The notes under the pieces were generated by a model. The model was not told the origin of the DNA. It searched no databases and worked only from the letters and a program-made list of their open reading frames with translations. A stretch of 64,000 bases of DNA. Origin: Mesorhizobium jarvisii (lineage in GTDB: Bacteria; Pseudomonadota; Alphaproteobacteria; Rhizobiales; Rhizobiaceae). Shown in pieces: positions 17,101 through 26,377 of the stretch; the first letter of the stretch is position 1, and every line of letters begins with the position of its first letter. The position numbers were made by a program, and so were the translations under genes. Where the stretch lies: NCBI RefSeq assembly GCF_003601985.1, contig NZ_QZXA01000020.1:1-64000 (forward strand), in the 5' to 3' direction.

Positions 17101-17862
17101 TCAGTTCCGCAGCCTGTAGCCGGTCTTGAAGATCCAGGCGACGATGGCGATGCAGACGGCCAGGAAGACCAGCGTCATGCCGAGGCTGACGCCGACCGAG
17201 ACGTCGGCCTTGCCGTAAAAGCTCCAGCGGAAACCGCTGATCAGGTACACGACCGGGTTGAACAGCGTGATCGTCTTCCATATGCCGGGCAGCATGTGGA
17301 TCGAATAGAAGCTGCCGCCGAGGAAGGTGAGCGGCGTGACGATCAGCAGCGGCACAAGCTGCAGCTGCTCGAAACTTTTCGCCCAGATGCCGATGATGAA
17401 GCCGAACAGGCTGAAGGTCACCGCCGTCAGCACCAGGAAGGCGATCATCCAGAAGGGATGTTCGATCTGCAGCGGCACGAACAGCGAGGCGGTGGCCAGG
17501 ATGATCAGGCCGAGGATGATCGACTTGGTCGCCGCGCCGCCGACATAGGCGATGACGATCTCCAGATAGGAGACCGGCGCCGACAGAAGCTCGTAGATCG
17601 AGCCGACGAATTTCGGGAAATAGATGGCGAAGGAGGCGTTGGAGATCGACTGCGTCAAGAGCGACAGCATGATCAGCCCGGGCACGATGAAGGCGCCGTA
17701 GCTGATGCCGTCGATCTCGGTGATGCGCGAGCCGATGGCCGAGCCGAAGACGACGAAGTAGAGCGATGTCGAGATGACCGGCGAGATGATGCTCTGCAGC
17801 ACGGTGCGGAAGGCACGCGCCATCTCGACCCGGTAGATCGCCCAGACTGCGCGCAGGTTCAT
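17101..17862 (-). CDS. ABC-2 type transporter permease (YadH-like)
   Basis: A 253-residue membrane protein with about six transmembrane segments and the ABC-2 layout (VEMARAFRTVLQSIISPVIS at the N-terminus, GGSFYSIHMLPGIWKTI near the end). It forms an exporter with the ATPase encoded just upstream, whose stop overlaps its ATG by four bases. Substrate unknown; YadGH-like systems are linked to drug or lipid-type export without direct proof. Confidence 0.9.
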   Translation of the reverse strand: MNLRAVWAIYRVEMARAFRTVLQSIISPVISTSLYFVVFGSAIGSRITEIDGISYGAFIVPGLIMLSLLTQSISNASFAIYFPKFVGSIYELLSAPVSYLEIVIAYVGGAATKSIILGLIILATASLFVPLQIEHPFWMIAFLVLTAVTFSLFGFIIGIWAKSFEQLQLVPLLIVTPLTFLGGSFYSIHMLPGIWKTITLFNPVVYLISGFRWSFYGKADVSVGVSLGMTLVFLAVCIAIVAWIFKTGYRLRN

Positions 17863-18785
17863 GGCTCTCTCCTCACCAGATTGACGAAGATCTCCTCGAG
17901 CGAGCTGTTTTGCGTGTCGATGTCGCGGAACTGGATGCCTGATGCCTCGAGGTCGCGGATCAGCGAGGCGACGCCCGGCCGCTCGGCTTGGTTGTCATAG
18001 GTGTAGGTCAATTGCCCGCCATCCGGCGACAGCTCCAGCGCATAGCGCGAGAAGGTTTCCGGGATCGCCGTCAGCGGATTGCGCAGCTCCAGCACCAGCC
18101 GCTTGCGGCCGAGCTTGTGCATCAGTTCGGCCTTGTTCTCGACCAGGATGATTTCGCCGCGGTTGATGACGCCGACGCGGTCGGCCATCGCTTCGGCTTC
18201 CTCGATATAGTGGGTGGTGAGGATGATGGTGACGCCATCCTCGCGCAGCCGGCGCACCATCTCCCACATGTCCTGGCGCAGCTCGACATCGACGCCGGCG
18301 GTCGGCTCGTCGAGGAACAGGATGCGCGGCTCATGCGACAGCGCCTTGGCGATCATCAGCCTGCGCTTCATGCCGCCCGACAGCGTGATCGCCTTGGCGT
18401 CCTTCTTGTCCCAGAGCGACAGGTCGCGCAGCACCTTCTCGACGAAGCCTGGATTGGCCGGCTTGCCGAACAGGCCGCGGCTGTAGTTGACCGTCGCCCA
18501 GACGCTCTCGAAAGCGTCGATGGTCAGTTCCTGCGGCACCAGGCCGATCAGGCTGCGCGCGGCGCGGTAATCCTTGCTGATGTCGTGACCGTCCACCGTA
18601 ACAGTGCCGGTTGAGCGGTTGACGATGCCGCAGACGATCGAGATCAGGGTCGTCTTGCCGGCGCCGTTTGGCCCGAGCAAAGCGAAGATCTCGCCGCGCT
18701 GGATGTCGAGATTGACTTCCTTGAGCGCGGTGAAACCGGTGGCATAGGTCTTGGAGACCCCGGAAATGGACAGAATGGAGGGCAT
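17859..18785 (-). CDS. ABC-2 type transporter ATPase (YadG-like)
   Basis: A 308-residue ATPase: Walker A GPNGAGKT, signature LSGGMKRRL, Walker B ILFLDEPTAGVD, and a C-terminal DUF4162-like tail that follows in exporters of this class. ATG at 18785 (MPSILSISGVSKTYATG) is chosen; the open frame upstream to 18989 does not look like ABC protein. First gene of the two-gene exporter unit. Confidence 0.92.
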   Translation of the reverse strand: MPSILSISGVSKTYATGFTALKEVNLDIQRGEIFALLGPNGAGKTTLISIVCGIVNRSTGTVTVDGHDISKDYRAARSLIGLVPQELTIDAFESVWATVNYSRGLFGKPANPGFVEKVLRDLSLWDKKDAKAITLSGGMKRRLMIAKALSHEPRILFLDEPTAGVDVELRQDMWEMVRRLREDGVTIILTTHYIEEAEAMADRVGVINRGEIILVENKAELMHKLGRKRLVLELRNPLTAIPETFSRYALELSPDGGQLTYTYDNQAERPGVASLIRDLEASGIQFRDIDTQNSSLEEIFVNLVRREP

Positions 18786-19024
18786 GGGCTGAAAACGGCT
18801 GCCTGAAAGAGGTCCCCTGATATAGGCCGAATGTCGTCGCGTGCAACCGCAAGTCAATGGCGCTGCTGACAGTTCTGGACAGCCAGTGCCGGGAGCGGCT
18901 GGAGATGTACCGCATGAACCGGTAAAATTGTCCTGTGGCGTTCGGCCTCGCGGCAGGACGCCGCTTTGACCAACTCGCATTACGGGCATACGCTGCCGCC
19001 AGCAAATAGCAGCCGGAGCCCGCC

Positions 19025-20386
19025 ATGGACCCGCTCATACTGTCGCGCATCCAGTTCGGCGCGAATATTTCGTTTCATATTCTGTTTCCGACAATCACCA
19101 TTGCACTTGGCTGGGTGCTGCTGTTCTTCAAGCTGCGCTACAACGCGACCAACGATTCCGCCTGGATGCGCGCCTATTTCACCTGGGTGAAGGTGTTCGC
19201 GCTGTCCTTCGCCATGGGCGTGGTGTCCGGCGTCACCATGAGCTTCCAGTTCGGCACCAACTGGCCGGGCTATATGGAGCATGTCGGCAACATCGCCGGA
19301 CCGCTGCTGGCCTTTGAGATCCTCACCGCCTTCTTCCTAGAGGCGGCCTTCCTCGGCATCATGCTGTTCGGTTTCCGCCGCGTCTCCAACCGCGTCCACA
19401 CGCTGGCCACGGTGCTGGTCGCCGGCGGCACCACCCTGTCGGCCTTCTGGATCATCGCGCTGAATTCCTGGATGCAGACGCCGGCCGGCTTCGAGATGAT
19501 TGACGGCAAGGCGCATGCCGTCGACTGGTGGGCCATCGTCTTCAACCCGTCCATGCCCTACCGCCTCGTTCACATGCTGCTGGCATCGGGTCTGACGGTT
19601 TCGTTCCTGGTATCGGGCCTGTCGGCGCTGCGTTATCTCAATGGCGACCGCTCGGAATCGATGTGGAAGGCGTTGCGCACCGGCGTCTTCACCGCCGCGA
19701 TCCTGATCCCGATCCAGATCTTTGCCGGCGACCAGCATGGGCTGAACACGCTGGAGCACCAGCCGCAGAAGATCGCCGCCATGGAGGCCAACTGGAACAC
19801 CGGCCCCAACGTGCCGCTGGTGCTGTTCGCGCTGCCCGACGAGGCGGCGAAGGAAAACCGGTTCGAGATCGCCATTCCCGACGGCGCCAGCCTGGTGCTG
19901 CGGCACTCGACCGACGGCGTGGTGCCGGGGCTGAACGATTATCCCGGCAATCATCCGCCGGTCTTCCCGGTGTTCTGGGGGTTTCGCATCATGGTCGGCA
20001 CCGGCCTTCTGATGCTCGCCGTCTCCTGGTCGGCCGCCTTCTTCCTCAAGCGCCGGCATAGCCTGCCCAAGCCGCTCGCCATGCTGATGGTGCCGATGGC
20101 GCTGTCGGGCTGGCTGGCGACGCTGGCCGGCTGGTACACGACCGAGATCGGCCGCCAGCCCTGGCTGGTCACCGGCGTGCTCAAGACCGCCGATGCCGTC
20201 GGCCCGGTGGCGGGCAGCCATGTCGCGCTGACGCTCGCCGTCTATCTCATCCTCTACGTGCTGCTGCTGCTCGCCTATCTCGGCGTGCTGGTGCATCTGG
20301 CGCTGAAGGCGGCGAAGGATGGCGATTCATCACCACTGCCGGGCGTCATGAAAGCAGCCATGTCGCAGCCGGCGGCTGGGGAGTAA
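19025..20386 (+). CDS. cydA: cytochrome bd-type (cyanide-insensitive) quinol oxidase subunit I
   Basis: A 453-residue membrane protein of the CydA/CioA family. Conserved features seen are H18 in GANISFHILFP, GFRRVSN, the quinol-site region near NWNTGP and GWYTTEIGRQPW. The Q-loop is short, as in CioA-type (cyanide-insensitive) oxidases. It oxidises quinol and reduces oxygen without the bc1 pathway, supporting respiration at low oxygen or under inhibition. Followed by subunit II after five bases. No small CydX-like ORF is evident after cydB. Confidence 0.95.
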   Translation: MDPLILSRIQFGANISFHILFPTITIALGWVLLFFKLRYNATNDSAWMRAYFTWVKVFALSFAMGVVSGVTMSFQFGTNWPGYMEHVGNIAGPLLAFEILTAFFLEAAFLGIMLFGFRRVSNRVHTLATVLVAGGTTLSAFWIIALNSWMQTPAGFEMIDGKAHAVDWWAIVFNPSMPYRLVHMLLASGLTVSFLVSGLSALRYLNGDRSESMWKALRTGVFTAAILIPIQIFAGDQHGLNTLEHQPQKIAAMEANWNTGPNVPLVLFALPDEAAKENRFEIAIPDGASLVLRHSTDGVVPGLNDYPGNHPPVFPVFWGFRIMVGTGLLMLAVSWSAAFFLKRRHSLPKPLAMLMVPMALSGWLATLAGWYTTEIGRQPWLVTGVLKTADAVGPVAGSHVALTLAVYLILYVLLLLAYLGVLVHLALKAAKDGDSSPLPGVMKAAMSQPAAGE

Positions 20387-20391
20387 GAAAA

Positions 20392-21396
20392 ATGACCTTC
20401 GACTGGCCCACCGCTCTCCCCCTCATCTTCGCCGGCCTGATGGGCCTCGCCATCCTGATCTATGTCATTCTCGACGGTTTCGACCTCGGCATCGGCATTC
20501 TGTTCGCCGTGGCCGAGGACGGCGAACAGGACACGATGATCGCGGCGATCGGTCCGTTCTGGGACGCCAACGAGACCTGGCTGGTGCTGGCCGTCGGCCT
20601 GCTGCTGGTGGCGTTCCCGATGGCGCATGGCGTCATCCTCAGCGCGCTCTACATTCCCGTCTTCGTGCTCTTGGTCGGGCTGATCCTGCGCGGCGTCGCC
20701 TTCGATTTTCGCGCCAAGGTGCCGAGCGGCAAGAAGCATCGCTGGAACCGCATTTTCTTCCTCGGCTCCGTCATCGCCTCGCTGGCGCAGGGCTATATGC
20801 TGGGCGTCTATGTGCTCGGCCTCGATGTCGGCCTGGGCGGCATGGCCTTCGGCGTGCTGGTGGCGTTCTGCCTGGCCGCCGCCTACGCGGCGATGGGTGC
20901 CGCCTGGGTGATCTACAAGACGGAAGGCGAGCTGCAGAAGAAGGCGGTGCGCTGGCTGCGCACCGCGCTGGTGCTGACGGCGCTCGGCATGGCGGCGGTG
21001 TCGCTGGCGACACCCTTCGCCAGCCCGCGCATCTTCGATAAATGGTTCGTCTGGCCGCAGATTCTCTATCTGTCGCCGCTGCCGATCCTGTCGGCGCTGT
21101 TGTTCCTGTGGCTGTGGCGGCAGACCTTCCATCTGCCGAAGCCCGACGACCGTCATGCGCTGACGCCGTTCCTGACGCTGGCCGCCATCTTCGCGCTCGG
21201 CTTTGCCGGCCTCGCCTGGTCGTTCTACCCGTTCGTGGTGCCCGATAGATTGACGATATGGCAGGCGGCGTCGGCGACCGAAAGCCTGGCCATCATCCTT
21301 GTCGGCACGGTGGTGGTGCTGCCGATCATCATCTTCTATTCCTTCTATGCCTACCGGGTGTTCGGCGGCAAGGCGACGGATCTGACCTACGATTGA
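20392..21396 (+). CDS. cydB: cytochrome bd-type quinol oxidase subunit II
   Basis: A 334-residue membrane protein with eight to nine transmembrane segments. It shows the typical GFDLGIGILF near residue 32 and FWDANETWLVLAVG. Pairs with subunit I in the CioAB-type oxidase. A G-rich site (GCTGGGGAG) precedes the ATG. The cydDC assembly exporter is not adjacent; the ABC genes at 17.1-18.8 kb are of a different type. Confidence 0.95.
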   Translation: MTFDWPTALPLIFAGLMGLAILIYVILDGFDLGIGILFAVAEDGEQDTMIAAIGPFWDANETWLVLAVGLLLVAFPMAHGVILSALYIPVFVLLVGLILRGVAFDFRAKVPSGKKHRWNRIFFLGSVIASLAQGYMLGVYVLGLDVGLGGMAFGVLVAFCLAAAYAAMGAAWVIYKTEGELQKKAVRWLRTALVLTALGMAAVSLATPFASPRIFDKWFVWPQILYLSPLPILSALLFLWLWRQTFHLPKPDDRHALTPFLTLAAIFALGFAGLAWSFYPFVVPDRLTIWQAASATESLAIILVGTVVVLPIIIFYSFYAYRVFGGKATDLTYD

Positions 21397-21427
21397 GGGG
21401 CCGGCCGTTCAAACTGGCCTGCCGCCT

Positions 21428-24022
21428 TCAGATCAGCCCGCTGGCGCGCGCGGACGCGGACGCCTGGCCGCGTGAGACGGCATCCAGCTTGCCCAGCACC
21501 GCCGAGACGTGGTGATCGACCGTCTTGGGCGAAATGGCGAGATGCTCGGCTATGCGCTTGTTGGAGAGACCCCGCTCGATCAGCTGCAGCACTTCCATCT
21601 GGCGCTGGGTCAGGCCGGCGCTGTTGGCGCGCGTGGTGCGGCGCGGTCCGCGCGCGATGCCGATGACGCCGTTTCGCCGCATGATGTCGCGCACATGGCT
21701 CGCGACCGGCCGGGCGCCGAGCGCCTCAAGGATCTCCAGCGCCGCCCGCTGTGCCGCCTCGTCGCCCTGCGCCAGCGCCAGGGCGCGTTCGTAAGGCGCG
21801 TCGAGTTCCGCCCACGCCGCGGCCGCTCCCCGCCAGTCGCCGGCCAGCAGCATCCGGTAGGGCGCGGCCATGCCTGATGTGTCGCCCGCATCTGCATCGG
21901 GCGCCAGCATCTGCCGCCAGCTTGCCAGTTCGGCGAACACCGCCCGGGTCGGCGACATGCCCTCGGCAAGGCCGATCAGCCGCAGCGCCTCGTCCTTGTC
22001 CGCCTCCCCCAGCCAGGCCAGTTCGGCCATCACAGCCGCGTAGGGTAACAGCCGCTGCAGTTCGGCGCCCTTCTCCAGAAACCGCTTCATCTCCGCCAGG
22101 AGCGGCTCTGCCGAGGGGTCGCCGCGGCGGACCCTCAGCCGCGACAGCGCCACGAGCGCGGGATAGCGCACCAGCGCCGTCGCCCGGTCGTTGGCAATCA
22201 CATCCAGCGCCTCGGCAGCCGCGTCATCCCAGCGTCCGTTGCGCACCAACAACTGGGCCCGCACGCCACGCATGTAATCGCGCCAGGTCGCCAGATCGTT
22301 CTCGACGCAATAGTCGATGCCGCGATCGAGGAAGGACTGGGCCTGGCTGTAGCCCAACTGGTTCATCTCGCCACAAGCGCAGTTGGTGAAGGCGCGCGCG
22401 GCATGTTCCTGAAAATTCTGCTCCAGCGCGATCTCGAGGCTGCGGGCAAGATGCAGCCTGCTGCTGCTCAGGTCCAGCCACTGCTCGGCGGCGCCGACAT
22501 TGTTGAGAGCATGGCAAACGACTTCCGCCCTGTTCAACCGTTCGGCGAGTTCGATCGCCCTGGCGCCGAGCGACAAGGTCTCGTCCAGCCTTTCGGCCAG
22601 CATCGCAAGCTGCGAAAGGTTCGAATAGGCCATGGCGAGTTCGGCGCTGGCCGGAACGGTTTCCAGCAATGCGACCGCCTGGGCGCCGAACATGTCGGCT
22701 GCCTGTCGGTCCCCCAGAAGATAGGCGAAGCGCGACAGCCATCTGAGGCTGTCGCCTTCCTTCAGCCTGTTGCCAAGCGCCTGTTGCAGCACACGTGCCT
22801 GTTCCTGCGCCTTGATGGCCTCGTCTATGCGAGCGATCAAATGGCACTCGAACGCATATTGCTCGTAAAGGCCGGCGCGCTCGTCTTGAGGCAAGGTATC
22901 GGCCTGCCGCAGGGCAACCTCGTAGTAGCCGGCGGCGTCGCGATGGGCGCCGACACGCGAGGCCTCCCGCGCCGCAATCGGTGCGAACTCACGCACCGCC
23001 TGCAGATTGTGCGCCTCGACCGCGTGGTGGACGAGGCGCGCGGTGGCGACACCACCGTTCTCGAGCAGCGCCGACAGCGCACGCTGATTGAACAATCTCC
23101 TGGAACTGGTCGTCAGCATCATCTCGATGGCGCGGCGCGCGATCTCATGCCGGAAGGCGTAGCCGTCGCCGAGATCGTCGAGCAGGCCGTTCGACACGCA
23201 TTCCGCGAGCTGGCCGGCAGCCGCGACGCCGCACAGACCCTGCAAGGCCCACGCGTCGGCGCGTCTGGGAAACACCGAAACTGCATCGAGCATCGAGCGG
23301 GCGCCGGCCGACAGCCGTTCGGCCCGTGCGACGACGGCGTCGCGCACGCTGGCGGGTGGCGTCATCTCATTGTCCGCGCACAAAAGCTCGGTGACGAAGA
23401 AGGCATTGCCCGCCGTCGCGCGGTAGATGGCATCGCCATCACGGCCGGCGGCATTGGCAAGCAACAGCACCGCCGCCTCGCTCAGCAGCGGCACATCGAT
23501 GCGCACGACGTTGCCGGCGGGGATTTCGCCGAGCGCGCGGCGCACGCGCATCTGCCCCTCACTGCGGTCGGTGCGCGCCGTCAGGGCGAGCAGGATGTGG
23601 GTGTTGGCGATGCGGCGCCCGAGGAAGCGAACGAAATCCAGCGTCGCGTCATCGGCCCAGTGCAGGTCCTCGATGACCAGGAGCGTCGGCTGGCTCCTTG
23701 CCTCGAAGACTCCCAGCGCGTCGGAAAACAGGGGCAACCTCTGCCCCTGCCGCGCGTCGATCGCCTGCGGCATCGCCCATTGCGCCTCGCGGGCAAGATC
23801 GTAGAGCGGGCCGAGCGGATCGGGGATCGACAAATCCTCGCAGGCGCTGCGGAAGATGCGCGTGCCATCGGCAACTCCGCCAACGAAGGCCTCGACAAGC
23901 GCCGACTTGCCAGCGCCTGCCTCGCCCGACAGCGCCACCACGCGGCCGCGGCCATTCGCGGCCTCTGCGAGAAGTTCATCCAGCTGCGCCAGCTGTGTCT
24001 GCCGTTCCAGAAGCATCATCAT
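21428..24022 (-). CDS. large AAA-type LuxR-family transcriptional regulator
   Basis: An 864-residue protein: N-terminal AAA/STAND-like ATPase with Walker A GEAGAGKSALVE near 30-41 and Walker B LLVIEDLHWADD; a long helical, TPR-like middle; and a C-terminal LuxR HTH (LTQRQMEVLQLIERGLSNKRI). It resembles MalT/LAL regulators that oligomerise on ATP and ligand. ATG at 24022 (three consecutive ATGs) is chosen; the frame continues upstream without protein-like sequence. It is divergent from the DUF4242 gene at 24261. Confidence 0.9.
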   Translation of the reverse strand: MMMLLERQTQLAQLDELLAEAANGRGRVVALSGEAGAGKSALVEAFVGGVADGTRIFRSACEDLSIPDPLGPLYDLAREAQWAMPQAIDARQGQRLPLFSDALGVFEARSQPTLLVIEDLHWADDATLDFVRFLGRRIANTHILLALTARTDRSEGQMRVRRALGEIPAGNVVRIDVPLLSEAAVLLLANAAGRDGDAIYRATAGNAFFVTELLCADNEMTPPASVRDAVVARAERLSAGARSMLDAVSVFPRRADAWALQGLCGVAAAGQLAECVSNGLLDDLGDGYAFRHEIARRAIEMMLTTSSRRLFNQRALSALLENGGVATARLVHHAVEAHNLQAVREFAPIAAREASRVGAHRDAAGYYEVALRQADTLPQDERAGLYEQYAFECHLIARIDEAIKAQEQARVLQQALGNRLKEGDSLRWLSRFAYLLGDRQAADMFGAQAVALLETVPASAELAMAYSNLSQLAMLAERLDETLSLGARAIELAERLNRAEVVCHALNNVGAAEQWLDLSSSRLHLARSLEIALEQNFQEHAARAFTNCACGEMNQLGYSQAQSFLDRGIDYCVENDLATWRDYMRGVRAQLLVRNGRWDDAAAEALDVIANDRATALVRYPALVALSRLRVRRGDPSAEPLLAEMKRFLEKGAELQRLLPYAAVMAELAWLGEADKDEALRLIGLAEGMSPTRAVFAELASWRQMLAPDADAGDTSGMAAPYRMLLAGDWRGAAAAWAELDAPYERALALAQGDEAAQRAALEILEALGARPVASHVRDIMRRNGVIGIARGPRRTTRANSAGLTQRQMEVLQLIERGLSNKRIAEHLAISPKTVDHHVSAVLGKLDAVSRGQASASARASGLI

Positions 24023-24260
24023 ACGCCCAGAAAGGATTGTGTTTCGGCGGTTCCCTGGACGTCCGCCAGAAGCGTCCGGGACCATCACCGACAATGTGAC
24101 CCTCCACACATTTCGGTGCAACCTCACACATAACGTCGCCATTATAGGGAATCTTCCCACAAAACATAGGGAAAGGCTCCGATGCGCGTCCATGGCGAGC
24201 GTGGTCAATGTCCTGGCGCGCTCAAATCGAGCGTGAAACCATGGAAAAAGGAAAACCAAT

Positions 24261-24533
24261 ATGCCTCGCTATGTGGTTGAACGCACATTTCCCGATGGCC
24301 TCAGCGTGCCGATGAACGATGTCGGCGCCGAGGCGCTTGGCGGCGTGATCATGCGCAACGCCGAGAAGGGCGTGACCTGGGTGCAATCCTTCGTCTCGCC
24401 GGACAAGAAGCAGAGCTTCTGCATCTATGATGCGCCCTCGCCGGAAGCGATCCGCAGCACTGCCCAGAAAAACGCGCTTCCGGTCGACAAGATCACGGAG
24501 GTGCGGGTTCTTGACCCTTACTTTTACCGTTGA
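24261..24533 (+). CDS. DUF4242 protein (SCO4226-like, nickel-binding family)
   Basis: A 90-residue protein, MPRYVVERTFPDGL at its start and EAIRSTAQKNALPVDKITEV near the end, which is typical of DUF4242. Characterised homologues bind nickel and form ferredoxin-like dimers. An AAAAAGGAAA site precedes the ATG. Divergent from the large LuxR gene, hence a likely target of it. Confidence 0.85.
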   Translation: MPRYVVERTFPDGLSVPMNDVGAEALGGVIMRNAEKGVTWVQSFVSPDKKQSFCIYDAPSPEAIRSTAQKNALPVDKITEVRVLDPYFYR

Positions 24534-24600
24534 TCGCGGCAATGCGCATCCAACTGCCCTTCGCGGCGATCGCGGCTTGCCTGACAACGCGTCCAGCGAG

Positions 24601-24801
24601 GTGTCGGCGGCTTCGAGACCGGTCGGACGAGACCCGTTACTGGGCCGGCTTTTCCGGTGGCTTGCCGCCTTGCTGTTCGCACCCTTGCGCCCGAGCCGGC
24701 GCGGATTGCCACCGCAGGACGATTATCTGAGACGCGACATCGGCTTGCCGGAGCTCGTGGAGCTACCGCAATACTGGGACTTCACCCGGTCGGACAGATG
24801 A
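24601..24801 (+). CDS. DUF1127/YjiS-like small protein
   Basis: Reading frame ending in DDYLRRDIGLPELVELPQYW, which carries the DD.LLRDIGL signature of DUF1127 (YjiS-like) proteins. The start is uncertain: GTG at 24601 gives 66 residues; the frame is open further upstream over the DUF4242 gene. In alphaproteobacteria such proteins bind RNA or affect phosphate and carbon metabolism. Call rests on the C-terminal motif. Confidence 0.5.
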   Translation: MSAASRPVGRDPLLGRLFRWLAALLFAPLRPSRRGLPPQDDYLRRDIGLPELVELPQYWDFTRSDR

Positions 24802-24874
24802 TGCGCCCAGCCCAGGCCCGTCTTCGCGGCGGGGGCGGCTGTCCCCGCGCGCAATCAACAAACCAGGAGAGAAA

Positions 24875-25375
24875 ATGAACATTCATGTGTGGACCAGGCA
24901 CCTCATCAACCTGTCGATCCTGTCGATCGCGGCAACGGCGGCGAATGCCAATGACACGGGTAGGCTGGATGAGAAGGTGCGGGCAGCCGACAGCCGTTTC
25001 GAGGATGTGGCGAAGGCCACCGCAGAAGGCTATGCGCCGATCCCTTGCGCCAGCGGCATCACTGGCGGCGCCATGGGCATTCACTATGTCAACGCTGCCT
25101 ACCTGAAGGACGCCGCCGTCGACCTCGCTAAGCCGGAGGCCGTGATGTACGAGCCGATGGCAGACGGCAAGCTCAAGCTGGTGGCCGTCGAATACATCAC
25201 CTCGAAAGGTCCGGCCTCCCTGGAAGGACAGCTGTTCAACTTCAACAGCGCGCCCAACCGGTATGGCCTGGGGCCTTTCTACGAGCTGCATGTCTGGGCC
25301 TGGAAGAAGAACCCGACAGGCACCTTCGCCGACATGAACCCTGATGTGTCATGCGACGCGATGAAGGCCATGTAA
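24875..25375 (+). CDS. secreted hypothetical protein
   Basis: A 166-residue protein with a signal peptide cleaved after ANA (residues about 1-25). The mature part has two cysteines (PIPCAS and PDVSC) and a conserved-looking C-terminal block ELHVWAWKKNPTGTFADMNP. It is preceded by AGGAGAG. I recall this block from unannotated periplasmic proteins of rhizobia, with no known function. It is followed by a strong terminator. Confidence 0.75.
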   Translation: MNIHVWTRHLINLSILSIAATAANANDTGRLDEKVRAADSRFEDVAKATAEGYAPIPCASGITGGAMGIHYVNAAYLKDAAVDLAKPEAVMYEPMADGKLKLVAVEYITSKGPASLEGQLFNFNSAPNRYGLGPFYELHVWAWKKNPTGTFADMNPDVSCDAMKAM

Positions 25376-25387
25376 CCGGCTGGATAG

Positions 25388-25433
25388 AAGGGGCGCGTAT
25401 CCACCCTTGGAGGTAAGATGCGCGCCCCTTTTT
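25388..25433 (+). terminator. rho-independent terminator
   Basis: AAGGGGCGCG and CGCGCCCCTT are exact inverted repeats, followed by TTTTT. The long loop carries GGAGG. It lies between the convergent secreted-protein and msrA genes and may act for both, though the T tract serves the + strand. Confidence 0.8.
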
Positions 25434-25437
25434 GAAT

Positions 25438-26166
25438 TCAATTGCTGGCCGACAGCACCAGCACCGGCTTGTCGCTGTACAGCGCCGGGAACAGCTGCTT
25501 CAGGTTCGCCACCTTGGGCAGGTCGTTGTAGACGATGTAGGGATAGGTCGGGTTCAGCGTCAGGAAATCCTGGTGGTAGTTCTCGGCCGGATAGAAGGTC
25601 TTGCCGGTCTCGATCGTGGTGACGATTCGTGCCGGATAGAGCTTGGCCTTGTCGAGCTGCTCGATATAGCTCTGCGCGATCTTCTTTTGCGTGTCGTTCT
25701 CGGCGAAGATCGTCGAGCGGTACTGGGTGCCGGAATCCGGTCCCTGGAAGTTCAGCTGCGTCGGATTGTGGGCGACCGAGAAATAGACCTGCAGCAGCTG
25801 GCCGTAGGTCACCTTCGAGGGGTCGTAGGTGATCTCGACGGATTCGGCATGGCCGGTGCGGCCGGTGCCGACGGTCTCGTAGACGGCGTCATCCTTGGCG
25901 CCGCCGGTATAGCCGGACACGGCCTTGCTGACGCCCTTGACGTGCTGGAACACGCCCTGCACGCCCCAGAAGCAGCCGCCGGCGAAGATCGCCGTCTCGC
26001 TGCCCGGGGCAGCCTTCTCGTCCATTGCCGGCGGCGGGATCACCACCGCGTCCTCGGCCGAGCGCGCCGGGGTCTGCCATAAGGCGGCCGCCGCCACCGC
26101 GGCAAAACCGAGCACGGCCAGCGCGCCGCGGGTAAAGAACGGCCGTGTCTTTTCGATACCGGTCAT
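25438..26166 (-). CDS. msrA: peptide-methionine (S)-S-oxide reductase, exported form
   Basis: A 242-residue MsrA with the active-site GGCFWG (C65) and the usual HAESVEITYDP, YRSTIF and YHQDFL motifs. A transmembrane/signal segment at about 13-37 precedes it, so it acts in the periplasm or at the membrane, repairing oxidised methionine. ATG at 26166 (MTGIEKTRPF) follows AGGAGA. No fused MsrB domain. Confidence 0.93.
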   Translation of the reverse strand: MTGIEKTRPFFTRGALAVLGFAAVAAAALWQTPARSAEDAVVIPPPAMDEKAAPGSETAIFAGGCFWGVQGVFQHVKGVSKAVSGYTGGAKDDAVYETVGTGRTGHAESVEITYDPSKVTYGQLLQVYFSVAHNPTQLNFQGPDSGTQYRSTIFAENDTQKKIAQSYIEQLDKAKLYPARIVTTIETGKTFYPAENYHQDFLTLNPTYPYIVYNDLPKVANLKQLFPALYSDKPVLVLSASN

Positions 26167-26257
26167 GTTCTGATCTCCTGTTGTTGTTCCAATATATACG
26201 ACGCAAGCCGCCAAGAGGTCTCAATTTGCCGTGCGGGCGGCTCCTGTCGCCGGCACT

Positions 26258-26304
26258 CCCCCTCATCCGGCCCTTCGGGCCACCTTCTCCCCGAGGGGGA
26301 GAAG
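26258..26304. repeat. palindromic repeat, family A copy 2
   Basis: Short copy: CCCCCTCATCCGGCCC-TTCG-GGCCACCTTCTCC and CGAGGGGGAGAAG. It shares the CTCATCC and CTTCTCC modules with the other family A copies. Confidence 0.65.
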
Positions 26305-26377
26305 AAAAGTTGGCGCCGCTCGTCCCGGAACGGTCAGGCGAGCGAAGCGGAGGCTGGGTGAGGGGCAGCCGACCTGC

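Noticed and set aside
17101..18785. CydDC assembly exporter next to cydAB
   Set aside because: The ATPase and permease are separate ABC-2 (YadGH-like) proteins, not fused CydC/CydD half-transporters.
22403..24133. Long plus-strand ORF (576 codons) opposite the LuxR gene
   Set aside because: Antisense shadow of the LuxR regulator, with no recognisable domain and a typical Arg/Gly/Gln-rich composition.
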